From NCBI GenBank assembly GCA_002341825.1, contig DDOU01000164.1, positions 7,414 to 14,375 of the forward strand: a DNA stretch of 6,962 nucleotides, read 5' to 3'. Source of the stretch: Candidatus Igneacidithiobacillus taiwanensis (GTDB lineage: Bacteria > Pseudomonadota > Gammaproteobacteria > Acidithiobacillales > Acidithiobacillaceae). The position numbers and the translations under genes were made by a program. The notes beneath the pieces were generated by a model. That model was not told the origin of the DNA. It was given only the letters and a program-made list of their open reading frames with translations, and did no database searches. Positions 5,848 to 6,962 of the stretch are shown here, in pieces (position 1 is the first letter of the stretch; each line of letters opens with the position of its first letter).

Positions 5848-5867
5848 AACGCACCACAGGAGTCGTT

Positions 5868-6251
5868 ATGGAAGCTTTCAGACGCATACGCGCAGGCATT
5901 CTAATGGGTTTGGCTGGCGCCCTGTATTTTACCGCCAGCGCCACCTGGGCTGCCCCAGCGGTCAACAACATTGAGGCGGGTCGTGCTCTGGCTTTTGATC
6001 GAGCCAAGGGGAATTGCCTCGCTTGTCACGCCCTGCCCGGCGGCAGTCAGGCGGGTGATGTCGGCCCGGCCTTGCCGATGAAAGGGGTCACTTTCCAACA
6101 AATGTTCCAGACCAAAGAAAAACTTGTCGCTTTTCTATCGGATCCGGAAAAACTTTTCCCCTACGCCAACATGCCGGAGTTTGGGAAAAACAAAGTGTTG
6201 ACCCAGCAAGAACTGGAGCAAATTGCCGATTACCTTTGGTCACTGAAATAA
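5868..6251 (+). CDS. soxX: Sulfur oxidation c-type cytochrome SoxX
   Basis: SoxX is the small monohaem cytochrome c that pairs with SoxA. The SoxAX complex oxidatively couples thiosulfate to the cysteine of SoxY in the periplasm, and the electrons pass to the c-type cytochrome pool. The 127-aa precursor has a Sec signal (basic MEAFRRIR, hydrophobic 11-24, cleavage near TWA28). The haem motif is CLACH (Cys50, Cys53, His54), and Met102 in ANMPEFG is the likely distal ligand. The ending LEQIADYLWSLK is typical of the family's last helix. The length is at the short end, so the mature protein is a single compact domain. AGGAG lies 5 bases before the ATG. It is the first gene after the sigma54 promoter; soxY follows after 23 bases. 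soxA is not in the window. Confidence 0.95.
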   Translation: MEAFRRIRAGILMGLAGALYFTASATWAAPAVNNIEAGRALAFDRAKGNCLACHALPGGSQAGDVGPALPMKGVTFQQMFQTKEKLVAFLSDPEKLFPYANMPEFGKNKVLTQQELEQIADYLWSLK

Positions 6252-6274
6252 CTCATCCGTCAAGGAGCAAATAC

Positions 6275-6784
6275 ATGAAGCAGATGCAACGTAGACAATT
6301 TCTCGGTACCGGTATGACTGCCGCCGCCGTGGCCGCAGTCGCTGGCACCGGTCTTCTTCGCGCGGGCAATGCCCTTGCGGACAACGTAGCTGGCTGGCCC
6401 GCCAAGGCATTTGATGCAAAAGAGCTCGACGCAGCGATGACCGACTCCGTTGGCAAGACGAGTGTTCCCGTGTCGCCCAAGGTCACCCTGAAGGCGCCAA
6501 CCATTGCGGAAAATGGCGGTGCAGTTCCAGTGACGATCGAGGTGGACTCACCGATGACTGCCGATGACTACATTGCTACGGTATGGCTCTTCGTTGACCA
6601 CAACCCTACTCCCCTTGCCAGTCAATTCAATTTTACCCCCGCTTGCGGCAAGGCCTATATTCAAGAACGCATCAAAATGGCGAAAACCGATAATGTGCGC
6701 GTCATTGCCAAAACCAATAAAGGCGAGCTAATGGCTTCGGCACCACGAGAAGTCAAAGTGACCATTGGCGGTTGTGGCGGCTAA
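6275..6784 (+). CDS. soxY: Thiosulfate oxidation carrier protein SoxY
   Basis: SoxY forms the SoxYZ carrier, which holds the sulfur substrate covalently on a C-terminal cysteine through the Sox cycle. The 169-aa product ends in the hallmark swinging arm GGCGG, with Cys167 as the carrier residue. The N-terminus is a twin-arginine signal (QRRQFLGTGM, then a hydrophobic stretch to about 27, likely cut after ALA35), so it is exported folded, probably together with SoxZ, which normally has no signal. The conserved core VTIEVDSPMTADDYIATVWLFVDHNPTPLASQFNFTP and the RIKMAKTDNVRVIAKTNKGE segment fit the SoxY Ig-like fold. AAGGAG lies 7 bases before the ATG at 6275; an upstream in-frame alternative inside soxX would bury the signal. 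An unusual extra cysteine, Cys124 in TPACGKAY, is present in the mature part. Confidence 0.96.
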   Translation: MKQMQRRQFLGTGMTAAAVAAVAGTGLLRAGNALADNVAGWPAKAFDAKELDAAMTDSVGKTSVPVSPKVTLKAPTIAENGGAVPVTIEVDSPMTADDYIATVWLFVDHNPTPLASQFNFTPACGKAYIQERIKMAKTDNVRVIAKTNKGELMASAPREVKVTIGGCGG

Positions 6785-6822
6785 CCTTTCTCTCTCATCC
6801 ATTTTAACGAGGAGTACATACT

Positions 6823-6962
6823 ATGGCAGAAGCACTAGGCAACCCGATGATTCGCATGCCCGGTAGTGCAAAAAAAGGAGAGATCATCGAGGTTCGCTCC
6901 CTGATCATGAATCCAATGACCACTGGGCTGGCCAAAGACAAGAAAACCGGCAAGCTGATTCC
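6823..6962 (+). CDS. soxZ: SoxZ, N-terminal part (runs off the window)
   Basis: SoxZ is the partner of SoxY in the SoxYZ carrier, and it has no export signal of its own here, as expected if it crosses the membrane with the Tat-dependent SoxY. The 46 visible residues, including AKKGEIIEVRSLIMNPMTTG, match the family's N-terminal strand and loop; other SoxZ proteins usually read HPMETG at the last motif. GAGGAG lies 8 bases before the ATG, and the gene starts 38 bases after soxY, so the three sox genes form one transcript. The remaining half or so of the gene is beyond the right edge. Confidence 0.92.
   Translation, partial: MAEALGNPMIRMPGSAKKGEIIEVRSLIMNPMTTGLAKDKKTGKLI

Overview
The window looks like chromosome of an acidophilic, chemolithoautotrophic sulfur oxidiser of the Acidithiobacillia, most likely an Acidithiobacillus. 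The evidence is a soxXYZ gene order directly downstream of a sigma54-type two-component system (the TspS/TspR-sox layout described for A. caldus), a nearby SoeA-like molybdoenzyme, and moderately GC-rich coding sequence. No mobile element, CRISPR array, rRNA or tRNA was seen.

Layout. Bases 1-141 (minus strand) hold the N-terminus of a cytoplasmic Mo-bisMGD/[4Fe-4S] oxidoreductase, probably the sulfite dehydrogenase catalytic subunit SoeA. A divergent 177-base gap with overlapping inverted repeats separates it from a 101-aa protein of unknown function (319-624, plus). That gene converges with moaC (689-1171, minus; TTG start) across a strong stem-loop at 645-670. moaC diverges from a three-gene plus-strand operon: a secreted protein with two tandem PhnD-like solute-binding domains (1228-2745), the membrane histidine kinase TspS (2774-4219) and the NtrC-type sigma54 activator TspR (4228-5595). 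A 272-base regulatory gap full of inverted repeats follows, then soxX (5868-6251), soxY (6275-6784) and the start of soxZ (6823 to the window edge).

How the parts may work together. A periplasmic signal, perhaps a sulfur oxyanion bound by the tandem binding protein, would be passed to TspS. TspS would phosphorylate TspR, which would activate sigma54 promoters. Two excellent -24/-12 sites are visible. One (5803-5818) lies in front of soxX. The other (1177-1192) lies in front of the binding-protein/tspSR operon itself and overlaps the moaC ribosome-binding site on the opposite strand; it suggests positive autoregulation. An 18-base palindrome just after tspR (5602-5619) has the same TGTnCC-N4-GGnACA design as the TspR enhancer I recall being reported for A. 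caldus. The induced Sox proteins carry out periplasmic thiosulfate oxidation on the SoxYZ carrier. The SoeA-like enzyme would oxidise sulfite in the cytoplasm using the cofactor whose synthesis needs MoaC.

The parts I consider most worth a second look are the two-domain binding protein with a cysteine in the putative ligand loop of each lobe pair, the autoregulatory sigma54 promoter, the enhancer palindrome, an extra cysteine in SoxY, and a possible RNA switch upstream of the unknown 101-aa gene.
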